This document shows, piece by piece, positions 1-7,779 of a DNA stretch of 21,464 nt (the first letter of the stretch is position 1; every line of letters begins with the position of its first letter). Origin of the DNA: Christensenella sp. UBA2853. GTDB taxonomy: Bacteria; Bacillota; Clostridia; Christensenellales; Aristaeellaceae. The position numbers and the translations under genes were made by a program. The DNA lies in assembly GCA_002350845.1 (NCBI GenBank), contig DEFL01000029.1, positions 1-21,464 of the forward strand, given 5' to 3'. The notes under the pieces were generated by a model that was not told the DNA's origin, made no database searches, and worked only from the letters and a program-made list of their open reading frames with translations.

Positions 1-1002
1 ATGTACCCAGCCGTTCTGTCTTTTCAGCTCAACGCCAACGCAGCGGGCATACAGTTCCGCGATCACTTCGCCATCCGACGCATCGCAGAGCGGCACGCCG
101 TCCCGGGCCGTGCAGACAAAGCCATCGGTCTCGAGCATCGCCGCCGCGAACTCGGAGGACGTCGGCAGGGACCGGAAATCGATCTGATCCAGCCGAATCC
201 AGTCAGCGGGGTAGCCGTAATGCCTGGCTTTGTTGGAGAAGGGCCATTCCAGAACATCGTAATCAATGACGCACCGGTCCGTCAGCTGATAGGATACGCC
301 CTCGGCGCACTGGACTTCACGCAGAACCCAAATGCCCTGATCATCAAGAGAAAAAGAGATCTCATAGTAATCATCCAGTTCAGTGAACACTTCCAGATAG
401 GGATCATCTCCACCGCCGGAATGAAGCTCGTTGATATCGATCCCTGTCTGTTGCGGTGGGGACATGACCGGCTCGCCCCAGGTTTGTCCCTCGGCGAGGC
501 TGACCCGCAGGGAGTGGCTTCCCTCCGCGTCGATGGCCACAGCCGCCAGCATATCGTCCCGGATCATCAGGTATTCCAGCGTCTCGCCATCCCGTAACAG
601 GTTGGCAGCGATGCCCGGGAGGTATTCATCCTTGATCCGAATTGCGCTGACATCTACTGGACCGGCGATGAATGCATACGGCTTGAGCGCGGAAAGACGC
701 TCCGCCGCCACCTTGCTCACCGGGATCGGCGGATAGACAACCCACTCGGCGTCGTCCGGCACCGTCTCCTGACCCTCCGGCAACACAAAGCGCACGGACC
801 GGATCCAGAGCGCGCCGTCCTCCACGCGTGTCATCATGATTTCATACAGGGTGCAACTGCCTTCTTGGCCCTGATAAGCCCTCGCATCGACATCCACCGT
901 CCAATCCGGAAAGTCTTCGGCCCATGTATCCGTCCAGTCTGCCGATGCCACGCCGAGAGAGACGCACAGGATCATCACCCAAACCAGCATCAGGCGTTTC
1001 AT
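1..1002 (-). CDS. Secreted SH3-like protein, paralog B (partial, 3' end outside window)
   Basis: An open frame of 334 codons runs off the left edge without a stop. It starts at ATG 1002 with a cleavable signal peptide (MKRLMLVWVMILCVSLGVASA) and is therefore probably exported. The ribosome site GGAGGAG lies inside the last codons of the upstream WG-repeat gene, whose TAA stop is two bases away, so the two are probably translationally coupled. The body resembles the complete protein at 4519-5991. Both contain a segment of the type LPG-A--LL--GET near the middle, and both end in a small beta-rich region (here from about residue 300, FVCTARDGVPLCDASDGEV) that looks like a bacterial SH3 domain. 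Such domains often bind cell wall, but the function here is unknown. Paralogy is seen in the translations; the SH3 assignment is inference. Confidence 0.8.
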   Translation of the reverse strand, partial: MKRLMLVWVMILCVSLGVASADWTDTWAEDFPDWTVDVDARAYQGQEGSCTLYEIMMTRVEDGALWIRSVRFVLPEGQETVPDDAEWVVYPPIPVSKVAAERLSALKPYAFIAGPVDVSAIRIKDEYLPGIAANLLRDGETLEYLMIRDDMLAAVAIDAEGSHSLRVSLAEGQTWGEPVMSPPQQTGIDINELHSGGGDDPYLEVFTELDDYYEISFSLDDQGIWVLREVQCAEGVSYQLTDRCVIDYDVLEWPFSNKARHYGYPADWIRLDQIDFRSLPTSSEFAAAMLETDGFVCTARDGVPLCDASDGEVIAELYARCVGVELKRQNGWVH

Positions 1003-1004
1003 GG

Positions 1005-2609
1005 TTATCGCTCCTCCCACACCACAGCCCCGCCGTGGTCAATGTACATCAGCTTTCCGTCCTTCTCCACCAGGGCCAGGCTATCGCGGAAATTGTCTGC
1101 GCTGTCATACTGCGGTGGGATGACCCACTGTGCCTGCTCGTCGATATAGCCCCACAGGCCGTTCTGCTTGACGGGGTGGAGGCCTTCGGAGAAGCGGCAT
1201 TCAGTATCGTCCTCATACAATTCACAACCTAGCGACCGCTCGTAGATTGGGCTTGATATGTCTTCTGTTCCTTCATCTGTAGTCCTCATCAGACCGTAAC
1301 CGTCTGCAGTTTCATACCAAACCAAGCCATTCTCCAGCACATCCCCGCAAATTCTGAAGGTCGAGCCACCTTCCGGTTGTCTGTATTGAGAGAATACTTC
1401 AACCCCGGCTGCAGACAGAATTACCCAACGGCTGGTCTCCGGCCATTTCTCGCCAAAGTCTTCAAGCACTGCATATCCGTGAGAGAAAACATAACGGGGT
1501 CTCTCGCCGCCAGACGGCAAATGGTATCGAGGAGTGACCATGATATTGCCGCCCGGATCCATGTGTCCCCAAAGGTCATCCCAGGATTCAAAACAAATCA
1601 TGCTCTCGCCGTCCGGCTCCCACATATAGCTGATATCCGGATCCGGTCCATAAAGGATGGAACCATCAATGCGAGCTAATCCATATCCGAAAGAAGATTC
1701 ATCCTCATCGAAATACTGATGCCAATCAACCTCGGTTTTCTCCCCGGTGATTCGGTCAAGACTGTAGAATGGGAATTCGATCTTTGTACCATCGGACAAA
1801 TACCATTCTTCTTCATCTGTCGAATCCTCTGAAGACTCATCCCCGGCTGTCACGTTTCCCTCCATCTCGGGGACTGCCATGATAAAGACAACACAGCCGT
1901 TGATGACCGGCGTTACGGCTATCATGCCTTCAGGAAGAGCAATTTCATTGCCTGCTGTGTCGATCAAGTGCTTATGTGCACCTCTCATCATTTCAACCCC
2001 GTTTGCATCCACAATCGTGATATCGTCTGCAGGGCGGGCATAGCCTTCATAGAAGCACACATCATCACTTTCACCGGTATAGATGAACGGGATCCCTGTC
2101 TCGCCTGTGGTCCGGTCGACATAGCCCGTCAGGCCGTCAGCATTTTCAATGGCGATCGGGCCGATGCCGTCATCGCCCCAGAGCATGATGAAATTGTATT
2201 CGGGAATGGGCGGTTGATAAAACCCGCTGACCTTGTCATAGAAGCCTTCATAAGACTCTTTAGTAATGCTGTTGTAGTAGGAGACGCCATAGACAGTCAG
2301 ATAATCTTCAATCGTCACATGCTCCTGCGGGGCAATCACGTACTGCCCATCACGGTCAATGACGCCATCCCCACAAATTGGAAAATCATATGGGCTGACA
2401 CCCACCGTGCTTACCAGTGCCGTTTCGCCATCAAAAGGCCAAACATACGCCCACTGCGGCATGATCACTACTTCCCCCGCCCGGTTCATGTAGCCCCAAA
2501 GGCCGTTTTCGCGGATGGGGTAGAGGGCAGGAGCATTCTCTTCCTCCGCCCATACGCCCAGCGGCACCAGGCACAGGATTATCACCCAAACCAGCATCAG
2601 GCGTTTCAT
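1005..2609 (-). CDS. Secreted WG-repeat protein
   Basis: A protein of 534 residues with signal peptide MKRLMLVWVIILCLVPLGVWA. WG repeats are visible at both ends and in the middle: ENGLWGYMNRAGEVVI (about residue 34), DGLTGYVDRTTGETGIPFIY (about 158), DDLWGHMDPGGNIMVTPRY (about 345) and KQNGLWGYIDEQAQWVIPPQYDS (about 482). WG-repeat (KWG) proteins are beta-propeller-like, usually exported, and mostly of unknown function. The ribosome site GGGAGGA lies about 9 bases before ATG 2609. Only 23 bp separate that ATG from the left end of the insertion sequence, so the gene has lost its upstream partner and now depends on read-through or on a promoter in the IS. Before insertion its ATG overlapped the stop of the gene now ending at 4519. 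The last codons hold the ribosome site of the next gene. Confidence 0.85.
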   Translation of the reverse strand: MKRLMLVWVIILCLVPLGVWAEEENAPALYPIRENGLWGYMNRAGEVVIMPQWAYVWPFDGETALVSTVGVSPYDFPICGDGVIDRDGQYVIAPQEHVTIEDYLTVYGVSYYNSITKESYEGFYDKVSGFYQPPIPEYNFIMLWGDDGIGPIAIENADGLTGYVDRTTGETGIPFIYTGESDDVCFYEGYARPADDITIVDANGVEMMRGAHKHLIDTAGNEIALPEGMIAVTPVINGCVVFIMAVPEMEGNVTAGDESSEDSTDEEEWYLSDGTKIEFPFYSLDRITGEKTEVDWHQYFDEDESSFGYGLARIDGSILYGPDPDISYMWEPDGESMICFESWDDLWGHMDPGGNIMVTPRYHLPSGGERPRYVFSHGYAVLEDFGEKWPETSRWVILSAAGVEVFSQYRQPEGGSTFRICGDVLENGLVWYETADGYGLMRTTDEGTEDISSPIYERSLGCELYEDDTECRFSEGLHPVKQNGLWGYIDEQAQWVIPPQYDSADNFRDSLALVEKDGKLMYIDHGGAVVWEER

Positions 2610-2632
2610 TCTTCGTCATCCTCCCATGTGCC

Positions 2633-2645
2633 GGTAGTGTCAAGT
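2633..2645 (+). repeat. IS left terminal inverted repeat
   Basis: GGTAGTGTCAAGT, a perfect 13-bp match to the reverse complement of the right end. It is preceded directly by the target duplication CATGTGCC (2625-2632). Confidence 0.9.
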
Positions 2646-2700
2646 TCACTACCTGTTTTTAGTTCACAAAGCTTAATTCTCATGGGAGATTCAAATAAAA

Positions 2701-2769
2701 GAGCATTGACCTCCCTTTTTGGTATAATGTCATCGACCAAAACTCCATTAACCAAGGAGAGCAATGCTC
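2701..2769 (+). promoter_or_regulatory. Possible hairpin hiding the transposase ribosome site from read-through mRNA
   Basis: GAGCATTG (2701-2708), CTCC (2711-2714) and TTGG (2719-2722) can pair in order with CCAA, GGAG and CAATGCTC just upstream of and across the start codon (to 2769). The pairing leaves a small internal loop (AC/AG) and a 4-base bulge. The right arm includes the ribosome site and the first ATG. The left arm lies upstream of the IS promoter start, so only transcripts entering from outside would fold this way. IS10 and IS50 are known to use this principle. Confidence 0.5.
2723..2728 (+). promoter_or_regulatory. Transposase promoter, extended -10
   Basis: A perfect TATAAT is preceded by TGG, which makes an extended -10. 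No good -35 hexamer lies at the normal distance; TTGACC is present but only 11 bases away. Transcription should begin near 2735, downstream of the left arm of the hairpin described at 2701-2769. Confidence 0.6.
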
Positions 2770-4218
2770 ATGAACATTATACTTTATCTTCTTGAATTAT
2801 GCCACCAGCTTTATCAGCAAAACTGCTGGCTGATGAACTTTATCTGCAGATATATCCCGCTCAAACAGAGGGCCTTCGACGATTCCCATTCCCCTAAGTA
2901 TCAGAAATTCAAGGTGGACGAACTACCAAAGATCGTCTACCATCACCAGGACTGGGACTGGAAGGATCTCAATAGTTACTACACATGGAAATATGGAAAG
3001 CCGGTCAAACCTGTACAGCGCCGTTCAGAATGCGACATTCCGGAGGACTGTACCTGCCCTGCCTGCAAAGCTCCCCAGCCTTACCTGTATCGCAACAACG
3101 GTAAAGCCGGCCAGCTGCTGTGTAAGGTCTGCGGAACACGCTTCTCACCAGATGAGAGCCGTTTTTCCAAGGTCGTTTCCCTCAAGTGTCCTTACTGTTC
3201 CCATACGCTGACCCGTAAGAAAGACCGGAAGCATTTCATCATCCATAAATGCGAGAATCCCAAGTGTCCTTATTATCTCCACAACCTCAAGAAGGTTGAC
3301 AAGGCAGATCTGGATGAGGACTACGGCAAAAACAAATACAAGCTGCATTATATCTACCGTGAGTTCACGATAGATTTCTTCAAGATGGATATCACCACCC
3401 TGCCAAAGAATGCATCTTCACTGAAATTCAGCAAAAACAACGCTTATATCATGTCCCTGTGTCTCTCCTACCGTGTCAATCTCGGCCTGTCACTGCGTAA
3501 GACTGCGCAGGCTTTGAAGGACATCCACGGCATCTCCATATCCCACCAGATGGTCGCTAACTACTGTAAAACAGCTGCCATCTGTATCAAGCCCTTTGTC
3601 GATACCTATCCTTACGAGAAAGGATCCACCTTTACTGTTGATGAGACTTATATCAAAGTCAACGGCATCAAAAGTTATATCTGGCTGATCATTGATGCGG
3701 TAACCCGAGCTGTAATCGGCTATCAGGTATCTGATAACCGTGGCGTCGGCCCCTGCATTATGGCGATGCGCATGGCTTTCCAGCATCTGAAAGAACTCCC
3801 CCGAAACTTCCGTTTCATTGCTGACGGTTATAGCGCTTATCCGCTTGCTGCCCAGCAGTTTTTCCATGAGCTCGGCGAAAAGTTCAGGTTTGACATCACC
3901 CAGGTCATCGGCCTTACGAACAATGATGCTGTCTCAAAAGAATTCAGACCATATAAGCAGATGATCGAACGTCTTAACCGTACCTATAAAGCCTCTTACC
4001 GCCCTACAAACGGCTTTGATAATTATGACGGCGCCAACTATGATCTCGCACTCTGGGTTGCCTACTACAACTTTCTGCGGCCACATCAACTGCACAAGTT
4101 CCAACCACCGGTCAAAAACGACATCATCTCAAACGGTGAAAACATGCCTGGCAAATGGCAGCTGATGATCTTTCTCGGTCAGCAGACCATTAAAAAGATG
4201 CAGGAAACTGCCGTATAA
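2764..4218 (+). CDS. tnp: IS6-type (DDE, IS240-like) transposase with N-terminal zinc ribbons
   Basis: A protein of 484 residues. Two Cys-rich zinc-ribbon-like modules come first: C98-C101 with C120-C123, and C142-C145 with C163-C168. A helix-turn-helix-like stretch (about 240-270, GLSLRKTAQALKDIHGISIS) follows. The catalytic DDE core is D293 (VDETYIKVNG), D354 (IADGYSAYP) and E402 (KQMIERLNRTYK). All three acidic residues are present and the frame is intact, so the enzyme should be active. The start is ATG 2764, or ATG 2770 (Met3), which lies at a better distance from the ribosome site AAGGAG (2754-2759). It binds the inverted repeats and catalyses replicative transposition in this family. 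The N-terminal zinc modules make it longer than classical IS6 enzymes. Confidence 0.9.
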   Translation: MLMNIILYLLELCHQLYQQNCWLMNFICRYIPLKQRAFDDSHSPKYQKFKVDELPKIVYHHQDWDWKDLNSYYTWKYGKPVKPVQRRSECDIPEDCTCPACKAPQPYLYRNNGKAGQLLCKVCGTRFSPDESRFSKVVSLKCPYCSHTLTRKKDRKHFIIHKCENPKCPYYLHNLKKVDKADLDEDYGKNKYKLHYIYREFTIDFFKMDITTLPKNASSLKFSKNNAYIMSLCLSYRVNLGLSLRKTAQALKDIHGISISHQMVANYCKTAAICIKPFVDTYPYEKGSTFTVDETYIKVNGIKSYIWLIIDAVTRAVIGYQVSDNRGVGPCIMAMRMAFQHLKELPRNFRFIADGYSAYPLAAQQFFHELGEKFRFDITQVIGLTNNDAVSKEFRPYKQMIERLNRTYKASYRPTNGFDNYDGANYDLALWVAYYNFLRPHQLHKFQPPVKNDIISNGENMPGKWQLMIFLGQQTIKKMQETAV

Positions 4219-4227
4219 CAAGGAGCG

Positions 4228-4441
4228 GAACCGTTGTCAAGGGAACGTGGAATACCGGAGCGACCGTGTCGCGAGGATATGCCGCGAAAGTCCCTTGACA
4301 TAAGGTTCACGGATCATCCTCTCGTAAAGGGAAAGGGGCTACTGCACCTTTCCCTGCTTCCGGCGAGGACAGGTCTGGGCAGAGCCCAGAATTCGGGTCA
4401 AGGGACGAGTCCCTTGCGGGTTCTTAGGGCAGCGCCCTAAG
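4228..4441 (+). ncRNA. Hairpin-rich structured tail of the IS (candidate RNA)
   Basis: Five stems follow one another within about 215 bases after the transposase stop. (1) GAACC plus TGTCAAGGGA (4228-4244) pairs with TCCCTTGACA plus GGTTC (4291-4308), enclosing a small stem CGAC/GTCG at 4261-4271. (2) 4328-4336 pairs with 4347-4355, 9 bp. (3) TCTGGGC-AGA-GCCCAGA, 4374-4390. (4) CAAGGGA-CGAG-TCCCTTG, 4399-4416. (5) CTTAGGGC-AGC-GCCCTAAG, 4423-4441. None is followed by a clear T run, so these are not ordinary terminators. Stems 1 and 4 share the CAAGGGA/TCCCTTG sequence and could swap partners. Whether it is transcribed is unknown. Confidence 0.5.
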
Positions 4442-4518
4442 CCCTCAGAGAGCCTTCCGATTTCAGTATCTGCAGATTTTCAAGGTTCATTTGAGCCTTT
4501 TTCTTTGGCTCTGGTTTT

Positions 4519-5991
4519 TCATAGATCACTTGACACTACCCATGTGCCATCCGGTCCTTCTGCCCACTCAAGCATTTCTTGCTCGAAACGATCATACTCA
4601 GCCTCAAAGTCTGCCCAGATTGCCCTTGCCGAGTCGATCTCCCTGAAGGCATCCTCCGGCGCGGTGAAAATGTAATCATTGCTCACCTGTACCAGCCAAC
4701 CACCGTCCGGGAGCCTGCCAACGAGCCAGACAGGCAAGAGAACGTCTTCCGGTGTCAATTGTTCCGTTCCCCGCAGCACCCCCCGCAGGTAGCCGCTGCG
4801 GCAGTCTTCCTTACTGTGAGCGGGAAAACCGCAGCGCACATCTTCTATATCCGCGCCGAAGGCCAGGTCATTCTCGGCGAACCAGCCGGTCAGGCCCGTT
4901 TTCTCTTTGCCGATCTGCAGACAGACATAACCGTTCTCGCGCTGAAGGATCCTGCCGGTCAGTCGGGCAAAGCAGGCAGCCACCGGTTCACCGCCGGGAC
5001 TGTCCAGCATGGGCGTATGATCTGTTCGGACACAGGCAAAGGCGGAACTGTCCAGTAGGGGAACAACGTTGCGGATAAAGTCCGGGATGGCCAGGATGTC
5101 CGCCTTAGTCAGGTCCAGTTCAAAGGTGGGCACACCGTAGTGGAACACGTCGTTGCTGTCATAACAGCCTCCAAAGCTGGCGTCGGTGACATAACCGTCG
5201 AAAACGCCGTATAACGGCCAGTCGCTGTCCGCGATCCCCGTGAAAAGCCACCGGCCGTCATCCTGCAACTCGAATCGGGGATCATACGCACCGCAGGCGA
5301 TCGTGACCACATCATCGTAGGATTCATAGCCATTGATTGAGAACCGATGTTCCGTTTCAAAGAATCTGGAACTGACTGCGCGCTCGTATGCCGTTCCGTT
5401 CCACTGGACAATGCGGACGCACTTCTGTCCCGATGCGTTCATGACAATCCCGGCAAGGGTTTGCGGATATGCAAACAGTACATCCCAGGTTTCACCTTCC
5501 TCCAGCAGGAACTGTGCGCAGCCCGGGAGGATATCCTCCGGCATCATGCCCGGCTCGAGGAAGTAGCCCAGTTCGTCGGTAAACCAGTCTTCCGGATACA
5601 TCTCCAGAAGGAAGTCTGCCGCCTCTTCGGTCATCGTGATCGGGGCCCAGACTGTGACATCCCACGGCACCGGCTCTCCCTGTTTCAACGGATTGATCAA
5701 CACTGAGAGGGTTTTCCGCTGCAGCGTACAGTCCTCTATACGTACCATTACGGCCTCGAACCAACAGGCAAGTTGGTTTTGATACTGACCTGACCAATGC
5801 AGGCCACTGTCGACGATGCCCCAATCGGGATTCTCTGCGACAGCGACAGCCAACAGTTCATCTTCTGATACTTCATAAGCGCCAGGGTTTGTACTGTAAT
5901 CCATGAACGTGTCGGGGGTTTCTGTTTCTGCCATGCCGCCCAGCAGAAGCAGACACAGGATCATCACCCAAACCAGCATCAGGCGTTTCAT
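4519..5991 (-). CDS. Secreted SH3-like protein, paralog A (C-terminus rewritten by IS)
   Basis: A protein of 490 residues starting at ATG 5991 with signal peptide MKRLMLVWVMILCLLLLGGMA. An ATG two codons upstream and a GTG further up are less likely starts, by analogy with the sister genes. GGAGGAG supplies the ribosome site. The middle and C-terminal parts match the partial gene at 1-1002: LPG-A-FLLEEGET (about residue 155) and an SH3-like stretch near residue 315 (FACVRTDHTPMLDSPGGEPV...). The last codons, reading VVSSDL and stop after GTW, lie in the right end of the insertion sequence. With the IS removed the frame would continue as GTWEDDEE and stop at a TGA overlapping the next ATG. Exported, role unknown; likely a cell-surface or wall-associated protein. 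Confidence 0.85.
   Translation of the reverse strand: MKRLMLVWVMILCLLLLGGMAETETPDTFMDYSTNPGAYEVSEDELLAVAVAENPDWGIVDSGLHWSGQYQNQLACWFEAVMVRIEDCTLQRKTLSVLINPLKQGEPVPWDVTVWAPITMTEEAADFLLEMYPEDWFTDELGYFLEPGMMPEDILPGCAQFLLEEGETWDVLFAYPQTLAGIVMNASGQKCVRIVQWNGTAYERAVSSRFFETEHRFSINGYESYDDVVTIACGAYDPRFELQDDGRWLFTGIADSDWPLYGVFDGYVTDASFGGCYDSNDVFHYGVPTFELDLTKADILAIPDFIRNVVPLLDSSAFACVRTDHTPMLDSPGGEPVAACFARLTGRILQRENGYVCLQIGKEKTGLTGWFAENDLAFGADIEDVRCGFPAHSKEDCRSGYLRGVLRGTEQLTPEDVLLPVWLVGRLPDGGWLVQVSNDYIFTAPEDAFREIDSARAIWADFEAEYDRFEQEMLEWAEGPDGTWVVSSDL
4528..4540 (-). repeat. IS right terminal inverted repeat
   Basis: The reverse complement reads GGTAGTGTCAAGT, identical to the left end. The target duplication CATGTGCC follows directly at 4541-4548. 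The end also supplies the last codons and stop of the adjoining minus-strand gene. Confidence 0.9.
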
Positions 5992-5993
5992 GG

Positions 5994-6083
5994 TCATCGC
6001 TCCTCCCACACCACAGCCCCGCTGTGGTCGATGTACATCAGCTTGCCGCCCTTCGCTACCAAGGCCAACTCGTCGCGCCTGTC
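5994..6083 (-). pseudogene. Orphan 3' tail of a WG-repeat gene
   Basis: Thirty codons with no start reproduce the end of the intact WG-repeat gene: DELALVAKGGKLMYIDHSG followed by AVVWEER and stop, against DSLALVEKDGKLMYIDHGG plus AVVWEER in the gene at 1005-2609. The stretch lies immediately after the stop of the leucine-rich-repeat gene (6085) and still supplies the ribosome site GGAGGAG for the gene starting at 5991. It is the remains of a second WG gene that once sat in front of this paralog, as one still does in front of paralog B. Confidence 0.85.
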
Positions 6084-6084
6084 A

Positions 6085-7611
6085 TTACTCAAAATCTTCT
6101 GGATGCAGGGAATAACGGTCGGGCATTGCCGCATCGTATTCAGTAACCAAATTTATCAAATCCGGCAAGTAGATTTCCGTCAGGCGAATCTCGCCTGTGG
6201 TCTGCCATTGCCATGGGCCATCGTAGTCATAGAAATCATCAAAGGTGATGGTGCCGTCCGTCACGGTAAAATACCAGTCCTGGCTGTTTGTTGCGCCGGA
6301 GAGCCGCCATTCGCCATCAACAAAGACGAAAGTCAGGAACATCGCTTCAGAATCCGATACAAGATCCCAATCAAATGTTTCGGGTGAATTCCTTGCGGCA
6401 TCCCAATCGGCTTCCTCCGGCAAATCGACCGGAACGTGCATGAGGATCGGCACGCCGCCGTCGTGGAAGGTATCTAGGTTGGTGAAGGCGGGAAGCGCTT
6501 TTGTCGTGAACACAGACCCGCTGCCGTCCAGCATCGTGACCCGAAGGTGTTGCTCGCCGTCAGCTTCCACGATCTCCAGCATGCGAAACGGACTCGCGGA
6601 CCGTTCCACTACTTCCGCATCCGCAAGATCATGGATTCTGTACCGGCTGCAGAACTCCGCCTTTGTTTCCCCGTGGCAATCCGGACCGATTACAGTGGGG
6701 ATATCCGGGTCTGTCGCGCCGTACCCGATCCACTCGACCGAGGACGGAATGCCAAGCGCCTGAAGATCGACGGCAGAGAATGCAAATGAGCCGATCCTCC
6801 GCAAGCCCTCATTCAAAACGATCTCGGTTGCGTCACACCAGTAAAAAGCAAAGTCATCGATCTCAGTCACGCCGGACGGAATGATCACGCGTTCAATCCG
6901 GGATTTTGCAATCGGATCGTCATACGCATTGAAGCCGCCGATATAGGTGACGGAATCCGGAAAGACCAGTTCCGTCCTTTCTGACGCATCGTTGAACACA
7001 TAGTTGAACAGCGCGTTTTTCTCGATCCGGGCCACCGATGGCAACGGATGCTCCGCAGCTTCTTCGTCACAGTAGAGCAGGGCCTGATCGCGTGTGTCAA
7101 TCAGGAATCCGTTCACCGACTGGTAATTCGGATTTCCGTTGGGGAAGACGATCTCGGCGCCGATGTTGTAAAAAGTCATGCCTTCCGTGGATATTTCGGT
7201 GAGTGATGCGGGAAGCTCAATCCGCTCCACATCATTCGCACAAAGAAAGGCGCCGTTCTCTAAAGTGGTCACACCCTCCGGCAGTATTATACGTTCGACT
7301 TTTCGATCATTATACCAATGACCCGTGTCACGCAGATCCGCGGCGTCAAACGCTCCCCATCCGATGATGGTCAACGGGTGTCCGCCTAATGCTGCGGGAA
7401 CCAGGATCTCCGACGGCTGCCGATCAGTATCCTCAACCCAGTACTGTGTCAGAACGGCATGGTCATCTTCAATCCTAAAACAATAGTGTTCACCCAGTGA
7501 GTTGTACATATCGCCGGATCCTGTGAACCATTCAACTGTCTCATTCTCCGCCCACGCGCCCAGCGGCATCAGGCACAGGATCATCACCCAAACCAGCATC
7601 AACCGCTTCAT
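6085..7611 (-). CDS. Secreted BspA-like leucine-rich-repeat protein
   Basis: A protein of 508 residues with signal peptide MKRLMLVWVMILCLMPLGAWA. About five LRR_5 (BspA/TpLRR) units occupy roughly residues 75-300: LTIIGWGAFDAADL, VTTLENGAFLCAND, SVTYIGGFNAYDD, VTEIDDFAFYWCDATEIVL and LRRIGSFAFSAVDL. They end in the typical IPSSVEWIGYGA and a short cap (ETKAEFCSRYRIH). A C-terminal domain of about 180 residues of unknown type follows. BspA-like proteins are usually exposed on the surface and often bind host or matrix proteins; that role is inference here. The start ATG 7611 has the ribosome site GAGGAG ten bases upstream, in a variant spacer (TTGAACGGGA) also seen before the broken gene at 12645. 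The leader DNA matches the sister genes. Confidence 0.87.
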   Translation of the reverse strand: MKRLMLVWVMILCLMPLGAWAENETVEWFTGSGDMYNSLGEHYCFRIEDDHAVLTQYWVEDTDRQPSEILVPAALGGHPLTIIGWGAFDAADLRDTGHWYNDRKVERIILPEGVTTLENGAFLCANDVERIELPASLTEISTEGMTFYNIGAEIVFPNGNPNYQSVNGFLIDTRDQALLYCDEEAAEHPLPSVARIEKNALFNYVFNDASERTELVFPDSVTYIGGFNAYDDPIAKSRIERVIIPSGVTEIDDFAFYWCDATEIVLNEGLRRIGSFAFSAVDLQALGIPSSVEWIGYGATDPDIPTVIGPDCHGETKAEFCSRYRIHDLADAEVVERSASPFRMLEIVEADGEQHLRVTMLDGSGSVFTTKALPAFTNLDTFHDGGVPILMHVPVDLPEEADWDAARNSPETFDWDLVSDSEAMFLTFVFVDGEWRLSGATNSQDWYFTVTDGTITFDDFYDYDGPWQWQTTGEIRLTEIYLPDLINLVTEYDAAMPDRYSLHPEDFE

Positions 7612-7779
7612 TCCCGTTCAACTCCTCTCATCCTATTTATATGTCCTGAAAAGTCAAAAAGAAACTGTATGCCGGAACAAGAGTTGAAGCCATGTACCGT
7701 TTCAACACCAGCTTTGATCCATGAGACTTTCATCATACGGCTTCGGATACTGCTGTAAGTGGACTTCTGCAAGAGTAGT

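Larger units (their letters stand above)
2633..4540 (+). mobile_element. Complete IS6-like insertion sequence, 1908 bp
   Basis: Both ends are clear. The left end GGTAGTGTCAAGT (2633-2645) is repeated inverted at 4528-4540. The element is flanked by the identical 8-bp direct repeat CATGTGCC (2625-2632 and 4541-4548), a target duplication. An 8-bp duplication and an IS240-type DDE domain fit the IS6 family, although the transposase is about twice as long as that of IS26. It carries one transposase gene and about 320 bp of non-coding, hairpin-rich DNA after it. It is inserted in the last codons of the minus-strand gene starting at 5991. Exact repeats at both ends indicate a fairly recent, possibly still active copy. 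Confidence 0.9.

Noticed and set aside
1..597. 198-codon open frame on the plus strand
   Set aside because: No ribosome site; it lies opposite the minus-strand SH3-like gene, whose leader, composition and paralog support it instead.
842..1042. Minus-strand frame with NHETPDAGLGDD, recurring at other gene starts
   Set aside because: It is the second reading frame of the repeated leader DNA, so its recurrence follows from the leader repeat and is not a separate peptide family.
2701..2728. TTGACC plus TATAAT as a standard promoter of the IS
   Set aside because: Spacing is 11 bases, too short; the extended -10 is the better reading.
4261..4300. CGAAAGTC in the IS tail, recalling a hammerhead ribozyme core
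   Set aside because: The required CTGATGA part and the three-stem layout are not found.
7612..7779. Possible promoter before the LRR gene (TTGACT and TATAAA)
   Set aside because: The two hexamers are only 10 bases apart, and no -35 fits at normal spacing.
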